From Sulfitobacter sp. EhC04 (GTDB lineage: Bacteria > Pseudomonadota > Alphaproteobacteria > Rhodobacterales > Rhodobacteraceae): a stretch of 64,000 nucleotides of DNA. Shown piece after piece: positions 1-9,674 of the stretch. How positions within the stretch are numbered: position 1 is the first letter of the stretch; each line of letters begins with the position of its first letter. The stretch spans positions 31,853-95,852 of the forward strand of contig NZ_LXYI01000015.1 of NCBI RefSeq assembly GCF_001650875.1, in the 5' to 3' direction. The translations under genes were made by a program, and so were the position numbers. The notes beneath the pieces were generated by a model that searched no databases, was not told where the DNA came from, and saw nothing but the letters and a program-made list of their open reading frames with translations.

Positions 1-1
1 T

Positions 2-1807
2 TATACCACGCGCCCCGATACGCTGATGGGCGCGTCCTTTGTCGGTATCTCGCCCGATCACCCGCTTGCCAGGGCGCTGGAGCGGGAGAATTCGGATATC
101 GCTGACTTCTGCGCCGAGTGCCGCAAGGGGGGCACGACGGAAGAGGCCATCGAGACCGCCGAGAAGCTGGGGATGGACACTGGTATCCGCGTGCGCCACC
201 CGTTCGACACGGCGCATGAACTGCCCGTCTATATCGCCAACTTCATCCTGATGGATTACGGCACCGGGGCCATTTTCGGCTGTCCGGCCCATGACCAGCG
301 CGATTTCGAATTCGCGACCAAATATGGCCTGCCGATCATTTCGACCTTTCTGCCATCAGAGGACGCGCCCGAAACCCTCGAAGAAGCCTTTGTGCCTGCC
401 AAGGACGAGAAGGTCTTTTACAACCGGGGATTTGCGGGTGAAGCGCACCAAACCGGCAATGAGGCCATCGACGCCGCGATTCGCTTTTGCGAGGAAAACG
501 GCGTGGGCCAAGGCGTGACCAAGTTCCGCCTGCGCGACTGGGGTCTGAGCCGCCAACGGTACTGGGGCTGCCCGATTCCCGTGGTGCATTGCGATACCTG
601 CGGCGTGGTCCCCGAAAAGAAAGAGAACCTGCCGATCGAACTGCCCTATGACGTGGATTTCGACACGCCCGGCAACCCGCTGGACCGTCACCCGACATGG
701 CGTGACTGTGCCTGCCCGTCCTGCGGTGCTGCGGCGCGGCGCGAGACGGACACGATGGACACCTTTGTCGATTCGTCGTGGTACTTCGCCCGGTTCACCG
801 CACCCCGCGCCGAAACGCCGACAAACATGGAAGACGCCAAATACTGGATGAATGTGGACCAGTATATCGGCGGCATCGAACACGCGATCCTGCACCTGCT
901 CTATTCACGTTTCTTTGCGCGGGCGATGCAGATCACCGGTCACCTGCCGGAAAGCGCCATCGAGCCCTTTGACGCGCTGTTCACGCAAGGGATGGTGACG
1001 CATGAGATCTACCAGACGCGCGATGCGAATGGGCGGCCCGTCTATCACCTGCCCGAGGATGTGAGTGACGGTAAGCTCTCTGACGGCACTGCCGTTGAAG
1101 TCATCCCCTCCGCCAAGATGTCGAAGTCCAAGAAAAACGTGGTCGATCCGCTGCACATCATTTCGAACTACGGGGCGGATACCGCCCGCTGGTTCGTGCT
1201 GAGCGATTCGCCCCCGGAACGGGATGTGGAATGGACCGCCTCGGGCGCAGAGGCGGCGTTCAAACACCTGGGCCGGGTCTGGAACATCTGCGACCGGATC
1301 GCACAGATGGAGACCGATGCCAGCGGAGACGGCGACGCGGAGTTGCTGCGCGCCATGCACAAGACCATCCATGATGTGACGATGGGCGTGGAATCCTTTG
1401 GTTTCAACGCCGCGATTGCCAAGCTTTATGCATTTACCGCGACCCTGCAAAAATCCAAGGCGGGCCAGGCCGCGCAGCGCGAAGCGATCATGACGCTGGC
1501 GCAGCTGATGGCCCCGATGACCCCGCATCTGGCCGAGGACATCTGGGCGCGCCAGAACGGCGAGGGCCTGATTGCCACCGCCCCCTGGCCAAAGGCGGAC
1601 GAGGCGATGCTGGTGGATGATACGGTGACCCTGCCGATCCAGATCAACGGCAAACGACGGGCGGAAATCCAGGTGCCTGCCGACATGTCAAAAGAAGAGG
1701 TTGAAAAGATCGCGCTGGCCCATGAAGCTGTGATCAGGACCCTGGATGGGGCCACCCCGAAGAAGGTCATCGTAGTGCCCGGACGGATCGTGAATGTCGT
1801 TGCTTGA
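2..1807 (+). CDS. leuS: Leucyl-tRNA synthetase, 5'-truncated by the window edge
   Basis: Class I leucyl-tRNA synthetase, which charges tRNA-Leu with leucine in the cytoplasm. The frame is open from base 2, so the N-terminal part with the HIGH motif lies outside the window. What remains starts inside the CP1 editing domain (TTRPDT, then [17 protein letters not shown] with the editing aspartate), continues through the zinc-type CP..C region and reaches the catalytic KMSKS loop at nt 1115-1129. The anticodon-binding and C-terminal domains follow. The stop overlaps the start of lptE by 14 nt, so leuS, lptE and holA form one operon. Family identity is certain; only the true start is unseen. Confidence 0.98.
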   Translation, partial: YTTRPDTLMGASFVGISPDHPLARALERENSDIADFCAECRKGGTTEEAIETAEKLGMDTGIRVRHPFDTAHELPVYIANFILMDYGTGAIFGCPAHDQRDFEFATKYGLPIISTFLPSEDAPETLEEAFVPAKDEKVFYNRGFAGEAHQTGNEAIDAAIRFCEENGVGQGVTKFRLRDWGLSRQRYWGCPIPVVHCDTCGVVPEKKENLPIELPYDVDFDTPGNPLDRHPTWRDCACPSCGAAARRETDTMDTFVDSSWYFARFTAPRAETPTNMEDAKYWMNVDQYIGGIEHAILHLLYSRFFARAMQITGHLPESAIEPFDALFTQGMVTHEIYQTRDANGRPVYHLPEDVSDGKLSDGTAVEVIPSAKMSKSKKNVVDPLHIISNYGADTARWFVLSDSPPERDVEWTASGAEAAFKHLGRVWNICDRIAQMETDASGDGDAELLRAMHKTIHDVTMGVESFGFNAAIAKLYAFTATLQKSKAGQAAQREAIMTLAQLMAPMTPHLAEDIWARQNGEGLIATAPWPKADEAMLVDDTVTLPIQINGKRRAEIQVPADMSKEEVEKIALAHEAVIRTLDGATPKKVIVVPGRIVNVVA

Positions 1808-2276
1808 CCGACGCACCCTTTTGCTTGCCCCGCTGGCGCTGGCCGCCTGCGGGTTTGAGCCGGTCTATGGGCCCGGCGGCAGCGGTACTGCGCTGCGCAA
1901 CCGGGTGCTGGTGGATGAACCGAATGATCGCAACGGCTATCTGCTGACTCGCGAGATCGAGGAACGGCTGGGACGTGCCAACCCTGCGGGCTTTGGCCTG
2001 GCGGTCAAGATCGCCACGACCGAAGAGCGCCTTGCCATCGATTCGGCGGGCAACACCACCCGGTTCAACCTGCTGGGCGCGGTGGATTTCGCGCTGCGGG
2101 ATCTGACCACGGGCCAGATCGTGACATCCGGCACCGTCGAGAACTTCACTGGCTATTCCGCCACCGGCACAACTGTTGCAACGCTGGCCAGCGCGCAGGA
2201 TGCACAGGAACGCCTGATGCGCATTCTGGCCGAGCAGATCATCGCAAGGCTTTACGCCGCGCAGATCCCCGCATGA
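1794..2276 (+). CDS. lptE: LPS-assembly lipoprotein LptE
   Basis: A 160-aa outer-membrane lipoprotein that should plug and help assemble the LptD translocon for lipopolysaccharide export. The N-terminus is a short lipoprotein signal with lipobox LAAC at residues 16-19, followed by GFEPVYGP, the opening usual for alphaproteobacterial LptE. Placement between leuS and holA is the conserved order for lptE in many proteobacteria. The start ATG lies 14 nt inside leuS, and the stop overlaps holA by 4 nt (ATGA), so translation is probably coupled. The family diverges quickly, so the call rests on lipobox, length and context together. Confidence 0.9.
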   Translation: MSLLDRRTLLLAPLALAACGFEPVYGPGGSGTALRNRVLVDEPNDRNGYLLTREIEERLGRANPAGFGLAVKIATTEERLAIDSAGNTTRFNLLGAVDFALRDLTTGQIVTSGTVENFTGYSATGTTVATLASAQDAQERLMRILAEQIIARLYAAQIPA

Positions 2277-3271
2277 AACTGTCCCCGCGCGAGGCCAACA
2301 GCTATTTCACCAAGCCGGATGCCGGCAAGACCGGCCTGTTGATCTTTGGCAGCGATGCGATGCGTGTCGCCCTGAAACGGCAGGAATTCCTGAAATCGCT
2401 GCTGGGGCCCGATGCGGAAGAGGAAATGCGCCTGACCCGCATTCCTGCGGCCGAGTTGCGCCGTGACCCCGCGATGTTGCTGGACGCGATCAAGGCCGTG
2501 GGGTTCTTTCCGGGGCCGCGTGCGGCCTTTGTCGAGGATGCCAACGACAATGTGGCGAAACCTCTGCTGGATGCGCTGGTGGACTGGCAGCCCGGCGATG
2601 CGCAGATTGTCGTGTCGGGGGGCGACCTCAAGAAGACCTCCAAAGTGCGCAAGGCCTTTGAGAGCCACCCGAATGCCTATGCCGTGGCGATCTATGACAA
2701 TCCGCCCGACCGGGCCGAGATCGAGCGGCTGTTGTCCGAGGCAGGATTGCGGCCCGAGCCCGATGCCATGGGCGCGCTGAGCGAACTGGCCCGCACGATT
2801 GATCCGGGCGATTTCCGCCAGACGCTGGAAAAGCTGTCGTTATACAAGCTGAACGATTCCACCGCCCTGACCGGACAGGACGTTGCTGCCTGCGCGCCGA
2901 CATCGACCGAGGCTGATGTGGATGACATCCTGCACGTGGTGGCCGAAGCCCGCGCGGGCGACATCGGGCCGGTGATGAACAAGTTGCAGGGCCAGGGGGT
3001 GAACCCGGTGACGCTGACCATCATGGCGATCCGCCATTTCCGCACGCTTTACCGCATTGCCGCATCGCCCGGCGCGCCGATCTATGGGGTGCGTGACCGG
3101 GACCGGGCCATGCGGCAGGCCAAGGCCTGGGGCGCGGCAAAGCTGGAAACCGCGCTGACGGTTCTGACAGACACCGACCTGACCCTGCGGTCGGCCGCAC
3201 AGACCGCACCGGCGCTGGCGCTGGTCGAACGCGCCTTTATCCGCCTTGCGATGCTGGGTGCCCAGCGCTGA
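2273..3271 (+). CDS. holA: DNA polymerase III subunit delta
   Basis: A 332-aa clamp-loader delta subunit, the part of the DNA polymerase III complex that opens the beta sliding clamp. The protein has the usual family length and layout: an N-terminal AAA-like fold without a functional Walker A, then a helical C-terminal collar region. It starts in an ATGA overlap with lptE, continuing the leuS-lptE-holA operon. The same reading frame stays open after its TGA stop for another 400 nt (see the next entry). Assignment is by overall sequence resemblance plus the conserved gene order. Confidence 0.93.
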   Translation: MKLSPREANSYFTKPDAGKTGLLIFGSDAMRVALKRQEFLKSLLGPDAEEEMRLTRIPAAELRRDPAMLLDAIKAVGFFPGPRAAFVEDANDNVAKPLLDALVDWQPGDAQIVVSGGDLKKTSKVRKAFESHPNAYAVAIYDNPPDRAEIERLLSEAGLRPEPDAMGALSELARTIDPGDFRQTLEKLSLYKLNDSTALTGQDVAACAPTSTEADVDDILHVVAEARAGDIGPVMNKLQGQGVNPVTLTIMAIRHFRTLYRIAASPGAPIYGVRDRDRAMRQAKAWGAAKLETALTVLTDTDLTLRSAAQTAPALALVERAFIRLAMLGAQR

Positions 3272-3388
3272 CCCCGGCACCCTGCCCGCGCGCGGCAGGA
3301 TGCGAATACATTCTGGCTGGTCGACGAATTTGACGCGATTATCCGGGCAGCAGCCAAACACGATTTTGCTTTCCCTCAGGACTGGCGG

Positions 3389-3673
3389 GTGCCTGAGATC
3401 AAGGACAGTCTGAAGACGGCGTTGCTGCGCTCTGCCGACGTGCCGGCGGATCGGCTGGAAGGGTCATGCCTGGAGGGAGACAAGATGACCCATGCGGACA
3501 TTCTGGGTGCATGGGCCGCAATGATGCGGGACCGGCCCGCGTTCAAGGCAGCGCAGGAGAAGGTTGCGGAATCCAGAAGGCTTTCCATCTTCCATCGCGT
3601 CGCGTTGCAGAAGAGCGGTTCAATGGCAATTGGCGGCGGCCTTGGATGGCAGGGTCTGCGGATTAATGCTTGA
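3389..3673 (+). CDS. Hypothetical protein, possibly a gene remnant
   Basis: I do not recognise this protein. The frame is the same as holA and stays open from just after the holA stop at 3272. The first plausible start is GTG at 3389, with AGGA 8 nt upstream, giving 94 aa. Translated residues before the GTG (FWLVDEFDAIIRAAAKHDFA) look as protein-like as those after it, which suggests either a longer gene that lost its start or a remnant of a holA-adjacent gene. The stop overlaps the end of the convergent flavoprotein gene by 11 nt. It could also be non-coding. Confidence 0.4.
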   Translation: MPEIKDSLKTALLRSADVPADRLEGSCLEGDKMTHADILGAWAAMMRDRPAFKAAQEKVAESRRLSIFHRVALQKSGSMAIGGGLGWQGLRINA

Positions 3674-4841
3674 CCCAGGCTGCCGCCTGCTGCCCTGCCC
3701 AGCGCCCGGTCGCAAGGCAGGCATTGATCAGATAGCCCCCTGTCGGTGCCTCCCAATCCAGCATCTCCCCTGCCACAAAGACCCCCGGCAGGTCGCGCAG
3801 CATCAGATTGTCATCGAGCGCACCAAATCGGACACCCCCGGCGGTCGAGATCGCCTCAGCCATCGGGCGCAGCCCCGCGTGGCGGATCGGCAGCGCCTTC
3901 AGCACCCGCGCGGTGGCCCTCAGACCCTCGGGCAGGGGGCGCGCCATTTCCTGTATCAGCGCGATCTGCGCCGGTGTCAGGTTCAACACCTTCCGCAGGT
4001 GGTTGGACAGGCTGGCCTTGCCGCGCGGCTTTGCCAGGCGCGTCGTGATCTCTGGCACAGAGAGGTCCGGCAGCAGGTCAAGCGACAGATCATGCCCTTC
4101 GCGCAGCCCGCGCGAGACCGCATAGATGCCGCCGCCCTCCAGCCCCCCTGCGGACAGGCTCGCCTCCCCCCGCGACTGGAACGGACCGGCGGACCATGCA
4201 CCGCCTTTGATCGGCGCGCCAAAGTGTCTGACCATATGGTCAGACCAGTCCACCGCTACCCCGGCATTCGCGGGGGTAAAAGCCGCCAGGTCGACACTCC
4301 GAGCGTGCAATATCTCCGCCCATGTGCCGGTTGCGCCCAGTCGCGGCCAACTGGCGCCACCAAGGGCCAATACGGTCACATCCGCCTGCACCGTCCCGGC
4401 ACCCTCCGGCGTCTGAAATGCCAGTGCATCGCCCTGCCAACCCTGCCAGTGCCACCGGGTCCTGATCTGCACCCCAAGCCCGGCAAGGCGTGCCAGCCAG
4501 GCCCGGAGCAGCGGTGACGCCTTCATCGAGGTCGGAAAGACCCGGCCTGTCGAGCCGGTGAAAACATCCTGCCCCAACCCGCGCGCCCAATCCTGCACGG
4601 CGCTTGCGTCGAATGCCGCGATGATCGGGGTCAGCGGGGCACGGGCCTCGGCATAGACTTCCATGAAAGGCGTGGGCGGCTCGTCCTTTGTCAGGTTCAG
4701 GCCGGATTTCCCGGCCATCAGGAACTTGCGGCCCACCGATGGCTTGGCGTCGCACAGCGTGACCTCAAGACCGGCACGCCCCAGCATCTCTGCCGCCATC
4801 AGACCAGCCGGGCCTGCGCCGATCACGACGGCACGGCTCAT
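3663..4841 (-). CDS. NAD(P)/FAD-dependent oxidoreductase, HI0933/BaiN-like family
   Basis: A 392-aa flavoprotein of the HI0933-like family (TIGR03862 type). A Rossmann FAD-binding motif GAGPAG is at residues 8-13 at the extreme N-terminus. KFLMAGKSGLNLT near residue 40 is the family signature, and the C-terminal part (VFVAGEMLDWEAPTGGYLINA) is the second FAD contact region. The reaction is not known for this branch, so no substrate is assigned. Its ATG overlaps the stop of the upstream mechanosensitive channel gene by 4 nt, so the two are co-transcribed. It ends convergently on the small ORF after holA. Confidence 0.9.
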   Translation of the reverse strand: MSRAVVIGAGPAGLMAAEMLGRAGLEVTLCDAKPSVGRKFLMAGKSGLNLTKDEPPTPFMEVYAEARAPLTPIIAAFDASAVQDWARGLGQDVFTGSTGRVFPTSMKASPLLRAWLARLAGLGVQIRTRWHWQGWQGDALAFQTPEGAGTVQADVTVLALGGASWPRLGATGTWAEILHARSVDLAAFTPANAGVAVDWSDHMVRHFGAPIKGGAWSAGPFQSRGEASLSAGGLEGGGIYAVSRGLREGHDLSLDLLPDLSVPEITTRLAKPRGKASLSNHLRKVLNLTPAQIALIQEMARPLPEGLRATARVLKALPIRHAGLRPMAEAISTAGGVRFGALDDNLMLRDLPGVFVAGEMLDWEAPTGGYLINACLATGRWAGQQAAAWVKH

Positions 4842-6175
4842 GCCCCTGCCCTGGGCAAACCACCTTTGATCTCGACCACGCGCTGGGGATAGGGAATCTC
4901 GATATTCGCGTCCTTGAGTGCGTTCCAGACCAGGAACAGCACGTCGGAGGTGTATTTGTTCGGCCCGTCATCCAGCCCGTTCACCCAGAACTCCACCGCG
5001 AAATCCACACCGCTGTCGCCAAAACCGCGCAGCTCGCAATCGGGCGGGTATGGTGCATCCAGCACTTCCGGGTGTGTGGCCACTGCGGCCTCGACCAGGG
5101 CGGGCACCCTGTTGATATCGGTGTCATAGCTGACAGAGAATGCTGCCTCGTATCGGTTGGCCGATCCGGCATCGGAGTAATTTGCCACGCGGGTGGTGAT
5201 GAAATCCTCGTTCGGCACCACAATCCAGCGGCCATCGAAGGTTTCCAGAATGGTGGCACGGGCCATCATCTTGACGATCTTGCCCGCTTCGCCCCCGTCA
5301 AGTTCCACAAAATCACCGACGGTCGCCTGCCCCTCGACCAGCAGGATCACCCCCGAGATGAAATTCGACGCGATCTTTTGCAGGCCAAAACCCAACCCCA
5401 CCCCGATCGCACCACCCAGAACGGCCAGGGCACCCAGGTTGATGCCCATGATGTTCATCAGCAACAGGAAGGCGACGGCAAAGATCGTGAACTCGACTGT
5501 CTTGATCAGCAATTGCCGGATCGAGGGGCGCATTTCCTCGTTCTGAGCGATGATCTGCGTGGTCTGGGTGTTCGACCATTGTCCCAGCCAGAACAGGAAT
5601 GTCCCGGCAATGACGCCCCGTGCGACCGTGATCAGCGAAAAGCGGATATTGCCGACGCCCACGATGGTTTCGGTCAGCGCGGTGTTCACGACTTCCAGCA
5701 GGCCCAGGGCATAGATCGCCATGATCGGCAGCAGGATAAAGCGCCCCATGGTCTTGAGCAGCGGATCGGTGATGATGTCGCGCACCAGCGCCCGCGCGGC
5801 CAGAAACAGGAACAAACGCTTGCCAAAGGCGATGACAGCGCCAGAGTCGAACAGGGACCTGACAATGCTTTCTCCGATTCCTGTCAGCGCATAGGCCATC
5901 AGCGGAGAGAGCAGCGGCAGAAACAACAGGACAAACCGGCGCGGCGCGGCAAAGATGTTGGCACTGTCGCCGGGGTCGATCACCCGCTGCAATGCAGGTT
6001 TCAACCGCGCCGAGATCAGCGTGGCAAGCAGCCATGCCGCCACAAGCAGTGCAAACTGAGACCACGCCGCCGGGCTCAACAACCAACTGAGCGCAAGTTC
6101 CCAGCCCTGCACGGCATAGCCATAGGCCTGCTGCACGATTTCAGGCTGCGCAGAAAGGTCGAACTCCATCACCAT
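4838..6175 (-). CDS. Mechanosensitive ion channel, MscS family
   Basis: A 445-aa inner-membrane channel that should release solutes on hypo-osmotic shock. The N-terminal half has several hydrophobic helices. The MscS pore helix and beta-domain signature is clear around residues 245-295, with a Gly/Ala-rich pore (GAIGVGLGFGLQKIASNF) followed by GVILLVEGQATVGDFVEL. The C-terminal alpha/beta vestibule follows. It is longer than E. coli MscS (286 aa) because of extra N-terminal helices, as in the MscS-like subfamilies. The first codons MVM offer two starts; the first is used here. It is first in a two-gene unit with the flavoprotein downstream. Confidence 0.93.
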   Translation of the reverse strand: MVMEFDLSAQPEIVQQAYGYAVQGWELALSWLLSPAAWSQFALLVAAWLLATLISARLKPALQRVIDPGDSANIFAAPRRFVLLFLPLLSPLMAYALTGIGESIVRSLFDSGAVIAFGKRLFLFLAARALVRDIITDPLLKTMGRFILLPIMAIYALGLLEVVNTALTETIVGVGNIRFSLITVARGVIAGTFLFWLGQWSNTQTTQIIAQNEEMRPSIRQLLIKTVEFTIFAVAFLLLMNIMGINLGALAVLGGAIGVGLGFGLQKIASNFISGVILLVEGQATVGDFVELDGGEAGKIVKMMARATILETFDGRWIVVPNEDFITTRVANYSDAGSANRYEAAFSVSYDTDINRVPALVEAAVATHPEVLDAPYPPDCELRGFGDSGVDFAVEFWVNGLDDGPNKYTSDVLFLVWNALKDANIEIPYPQRVVEIKGGLPRAGA

Positions 6176-6237
6176 TACCTTGTTTCATTCAGCAAATACG
6201 CCATCCTCATGCCCGGACGGCAGCAAAGGATCAAGGA

Positions 6238-6251
6238 TTTTGCATAGGGTC
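6238..6251. repeat. 14-bp direct repeat, copy 1
   Basis: The sequence TTTTGCATAGGGTC occurs here and again at 7785-7798. Both copies lie upstream of minus-strand genes (this one about 65 nt before the mscS start) and read GACCCTATGCAAAA in the direction of those genes. A shared regulatory site is possible, but a 14-mer repeat can arise by chance in 64 kb. Confidence 0.3.
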
Positions 6252-6397
6252 AGAACGTACCGCACCCGGTTTGCCGTCTCTCAAGGCGTGGGATTCCAGC
6301 AAAGGTGCCGCACAGACAGGACATGTCCGCTGTGAAACCCTGCGCCGAAAAAAATGCCGACAGCTTTGTCGCGTCCTGCCTGCAATATCCACAGGCT

Positions 6398-7012
6398 CTA
6401 ACCTCCGCAGCACATCCGCTTGATCCCGGCCGCGATCTCGGGCCTGGCGGCCACAGTGTCGGCCGTGAGGTCGCGGGCATGTTCCAGCAAGGCGTCGGGC
6501 GCGACAATCCGGTCGATCAGGCCAAAGGAAAGCGCGTCTTCCGCCGTGATCTTTTGCCCGCCCATCAGGATCAGCTTGGTACGTGCGGGCCCTATGAGGG
6601 CCGCCATGCGCACCGGGTCGGACGGCTGCGGCAGGAACCCCAGCTTCATCACCGGATAGAAGAACTTTGCCTCCGGCACCGCGATACGGATGTCGCAGGC
6701 CAGGGCCATGCCCATGGCACCGCCCGCAAGGGTGCCGTTCAGCGCCGCGACGGTCAGCCCAGGCAGGGCCGCAATCGCGCCGGACAGGCGTTCCCATATG
6801 TCAGAAGTGGCGAGGCCTGCGCGGGCGGCCTCCAGATCGGCACCGGCGCTGAAAACACGGCCCGTGCCGGTCAGGATCACCGCCCTGGCCTCTGTCGCCG
6901 CCTCCATCACCTCCGCCAGCTCGCTGAGCATGGCATGGGTCAGCGAGTTGGCCTTGTCGGGGCGGTTGATGGTGACGGTCCAGATGTCACCCGCGCGGTC
7001 ACAGAGGATCAT
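6398..7012 (-). CDS. Enoyl-CoA hydratase/isomerase family protein, short form
   Basis: A 204-aa crotonase-fold protein acting on an acyl-CoA thioester; the substrate cannot be told. SAGADL at residues 55-60 and GTLAGGAMGMALACDIRIA at about 93-111 form the two oxyanion-hole strands typical of the family. The protein stops after KRMCCGG and lacks the last 50 or so residues (C-terminal helical trimerisation domain) present in usual 255-260-aa members. I see no frame downstream that clearly continues the homology. It starts in a 4-nt ATGA overlap with the SDR gene, so the two form an operon, plausibly for beta-oxidation-like chemistry. Confidence 0.85.
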   Translation of the reverse strand: MILCDRAGDIWTVTINRPDKANSLTHAMLSELAEVMEAATEARAVILTGTGRVFSAGADLEAARAGLATSDIWERLSGAIAALPGLTVAALNGTLAGGAMGMALACDIRIAVPEAKFFYPVMKLGFLPQPSDPVRMAALIGPARTKLILMGGQKITAEDALSFGLIDRIVAPDALLEHARDLTADTVAARPEIAAGIKRMCCGG

Positions 7013-7758
7013 ATCAGACCCACGGCGCGGCGGATGTCCTCGTCCCGCAGCGAAATCTCGTCACCCTTGAACCGGTCGGCTTCGACACTGCACATCCACA
7101 ACAGGCACCGTGCGGGCCAGTCGGCGGGAATATGGTCTTCCCAGGCCAGCTTGCTGACCGGATTGATGCCGGAGGCCTTGATCTCGCGCTGCATCTGCGT
7201 CGCAACGGTGCCGGGCGAAAGGCCAATGGCGCGGATGCCGTGTTCGGCCTCTTCCTTGTCAAGGCAGCGGTTCAACATGTTGACCGCCGCCTTGGAGGCG
7301 CAGTAGTGGCTCCAGCCTTCGATCGCGCCATGGGCCGCCCCGGAGGAGATCGTCAGGATCGACCCGCCGCCCGCTTCGCGCATCGCGGGCAGCACCGCAT
7401 GGATGCCGTTGAACACGCCCTTGAGGTTGATGTCGATCACCTGCCCCCAATCGGCGGGATCAACGTCAGCGAGACGCGAAATGGGTTCGATCACGCCGGC
7501 ATTGTTGATCAGCACGTCCAGACTGCCGAAGGCGCTTTGCGCGGTAGCGACCGCCGATGACATTTCGCCGTATCGCGCCACATTGCAGGGAATCGCAATC
7601 GCCTTGTCTCCGATTTCCCCCACCAGATCGCTCAGCGCGTCCTGTGACCGCGCCAGCAGTACCACATTTGCCCCCGCTTGGGCGAAAACCCGCGCAGTTT
7701 CGGCGCCGATGCCACGGCTTGCACCTGTGATCATAACTGTCTTGCCGGTCATATCCAT
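7009..7758 (-). CDS. SDR family NAD(P)-dependent oxidoreductase
   Basis: A 249-aa classical short-chain dehydrogenase/reductase. The cofactor motif TGASRGIG is at residues 11-18, NNAG at about 86-89, and the catalytic set is Ser139, Tyr152 and Lys156 (YCASK). The start at 7758 is set by a strong GGAGTG ribosome-binding site 6 nt upstream (around 7765-7770). An upstream in-frame ATG would add 26 unlikely residues. The gene overlaps the downstream crotonase gene by 4 nt, so both enzymes probably act on one acyl-CoA or hydroxy-acid pathway. The substrate is not predictable. Confidence 0.93.
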   Translation of the reverse strand: MDMTGKTVMITGASRGIGAETARVFAQAGANVVLLARSQDALSDLVGEIGDKAIAIPCNVARYGEMSSAVATAQSAFGSLDVLINNAGVIEPISRLADVDPADWGQVIDINLKGVFNGIHAVLPAMREAGGGSILTISSGAAHGAIEGWSHYCASKAAVNMLNRCLDKEEAEHGIRAIGLSPGTVATQMQREIKASGINPVSKLAWEDHIPADWPARCLLWMCSVEADRFKGDEISLRDEDIRRAVGLI

Positions 7759-7784
7759 TGGATCACTCCTTTGATCGGGGGATG

Positions 7785-7798
7785 TTTTGCATAGGGTC
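7785..7798. repeat. 14-bp direct repeat, copy 2
   Basis: Identical to 6238-6251. It lies 27 nt upstream of the SDR start in the gap between the divergent SDR and DUF2125 genes, which is a promoter-like position. Whether it is a regulator site or chance cannot be told from the sequence. Confidence 0.3.
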
Positions 7799-7907
7799 TT
7801 TGCCCTGTGGTAAAGCTGTGAAATGCGATGGTCCACCCCCGTGCGGTACTTGACCCTGCGCGCCCTTTGTCAGAGGCTCTGGCCACATTTGCGATAAGGA
7901 TATTCTC

Positions 7908-9434
7908 ATGTTTCGTCTGAACTCCGCTTCTTTCGGTCTCGCGTTGCCCGCGATGCTGTTGTCTTCTGCCGCTTGGGCCGATCTGACCCCGACACAGGTC
8001 TGGGGCGACTGGCGCCAGTATATGGAGGGCATGGGCTATGGCATCAGCGCCTCCGAAAACGAGGCAGGTGGCAACCTGACCGTCAGCGATCTGACCCTGG
8101 ACATGCCGATGCCCGATGAGGGCGGCGCGGTCACGATGACCATGGGCACCTTCGAATTCGTCGCGAACGGCGATGGATCGGTGGCAATCGTGATGCCTGC
8201 AACGCTGCCCATGGCAATTTCCGCCACCGGCAGTGAAACCGATCCCGGCTTTACCATGAACCTGGACTACACCCAGTCCGACCATACGATGACGGTCAGC
8301 GGGACGCCCGAGAGCATGACATATGCCTATGATGCGGGCACCATTGGTCTGAAGCTGACAGAGCTGATCGTGGATGGCAAAAGCTATGGCGAGGAAAATG
8401 CCAAGATCGACGTCGTTGCGACCGACTTTACCAGCCGGACAACAATGACCATCGGTGACATGCGCAGTTATGAACAGACCGGACAGATCGGCGGCGTCAC
8501 CTATGACCTGTTTGTGCATAACCCCGAACAGACGGGCCAGCTTGCCATGGTCGGCAGCATGTCCGAACTGACCCTTGAGGGGGGTGGCATGATCCCGCGC
8601 GACAACCTGGATGCATCGGATATGGCGGCGATGATCGCGGCGGGCTTCGATGTATCGGGCAACATCACCTTTGGCGCCGGCAATACCGACATCAATTTCC
8701 AGGATGAGACCGAGGGCGATTTCGCCGCAACCACATCTTCGCAGGGTGGCGATCTGAGCGTTGAAATGGGTCCGGGCGGCATTGCCTATGCCGGGTCGCA
8801 GAAAGACACCAAGATGAACATCAAGGTGGCCGATCTGCCGTTCCCGATCGACCTGAGCATGGCGCGCTCCGGTTTCAAGCTGGAAGCGCCCGTTGTCAAA
8901 TCCGACGACCCGCAGGATTTTGCCTTTGGGATCACGCTGGGCGATTTCGTCATGTCCGACATGATCTGGGGTATCTTTGACCCCACCGGCCAGTTGCCGC
9001 GTGACCCTGCAACCGTCGAACTGGATCTCAGCGGTCAGGCCAAACTGCTGGTCGACTACATGGACCCCGAAGCGGCAGCAAACCTTGCTGGCCCTCCGGG
9101 CGAGGTCAACGCGCTGACGGTGAACACGCTGGTGGTGGATGCCGCCGGTGCGCGCCTCGAAGGTCAGGGTGACGTGATCTTCGACAACACGGACCAGACC
9201 ACATTCCCCGGCATGCCGAAACCTGTGGGCGCTGTCGACCTGTCGCTGGTGGGCGGCAACGGGCTGATGGACAAGCTGGTTGCGATGGGCCTTTTGCCCG
9301 AGGAACAGGCAATGGGCGCGCGGATGATGATGGGCCTGTTCGCAGTGCCCGGCACCGAACCGGACACTCTGAGTTCAAAGATCGAATTCACCGAAGATGG
9401 CCAGGTCTTGGCCAATGGGCAGCGTATCAAGTAA
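7908..9434 (+). CDS. DUF2125 domain-containing exported protein
   Basis: A 508-aa protein with a Sec signal peptide (cleavage expected after AAWA, residue 24). The mature part is beta-rich and rich in Asp, Gly and Thr, with repeated strand patterns matching the DUF2125 family of alphaproteobacterial periplasmic proteins. No catalytic motif is visible and the function is unknown. AAGGA about 9 nt upstream supports the ATG. It is transcribed alone, divergently from the SDR operon, and is followed by a clear intrinsic terminator at 9456-9486. Confidence 0.85.
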   Translation: MFRLNSASFGLALPAMLLSSAAWADLTPTQVWGDWRQYMEGMGYGISASENEAGGNLTVSDLTLDMPMPDEGGAVTMTMGTFEFVANGDGSVAIVMPATLPMAISATGSETDPGFTMNLDYTQSDHTMTVSGTPESMTYAYDAGTIGLKLTELIVDGKSYGEENAKIDVVATDFTSRTTMTIGDMRSYEQTGQIGGVTYDLFVHNPEQTGQLAMVGSMSELTLEGGGMIPRDNLDASDMAAMIAAGFDVSGNITFGAGNTDINFQDETEGDFAATTSSQGGDLSVEMGPGGIAYAGSQKDTKMNIKVADLPFPIDLSMARSGFKLEAPVVKSDDPQDFAFGITLGDFVMSDMIWGIFDPTGQLPRDPATVELDLSGQAKLLVDYMDPEAAANLAGPPGEVNALTVNTLVVDAAGARLEGQGDVIFDNTDQTTFPGMPKPVGAVDLSLVGGNGLMDKLVAMGLLPEEQAMGARMMMGLFAVPGTEPDTLSSKIEFTEDGQVLANGQRIK

Positions 9435-9455
9435 GCTGCGAGCTTCGAATTGACC

Positions 9456-9486
9456 AAGAGGCGCGGCGCTGGCCGCGCCTCTTTTC
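9456..9486 (+). terminator. Rho-independent terminator of the DUF2125 gene
   Basis: A perfect 12-bp stem (9456-9467 with 9472-9483) has a 4-nt loop and runs into TTTTC. It begins 22 nt after the DUF2125 stop codon. Confidence 0.85.
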
Positions 9487-9674
9487 ATTTGCAGTGTTCC
9501 CCCGGCTGTCGCATGCCGCGCAATTCTGACTGTTCCCGGCGGATTTTCTGAATTCGGTCAGGAAGCCGTGGCAAGCAATCCTGACCCGACTGCCATGCAT
9601 TTCCGACCCAGACCGGACCCTTGGCACAGGGTGCGCTGGCGGACAATGCTGCCGTTCGCAAAGTTCAGGCACAT

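Noticed and set aside
6231..6397. Cysteine-rich minus-strand frames after the crotonase gene (such as CPVCAAPLL) that might be a zinc-ribbon gene or a frameshifted crotonase C-terminus.
   Set aside because: They have no start codon or ribosome-binding site of their own, run out of the crotonase gene in other frames, and do not resemble a crotonase C-terminus.
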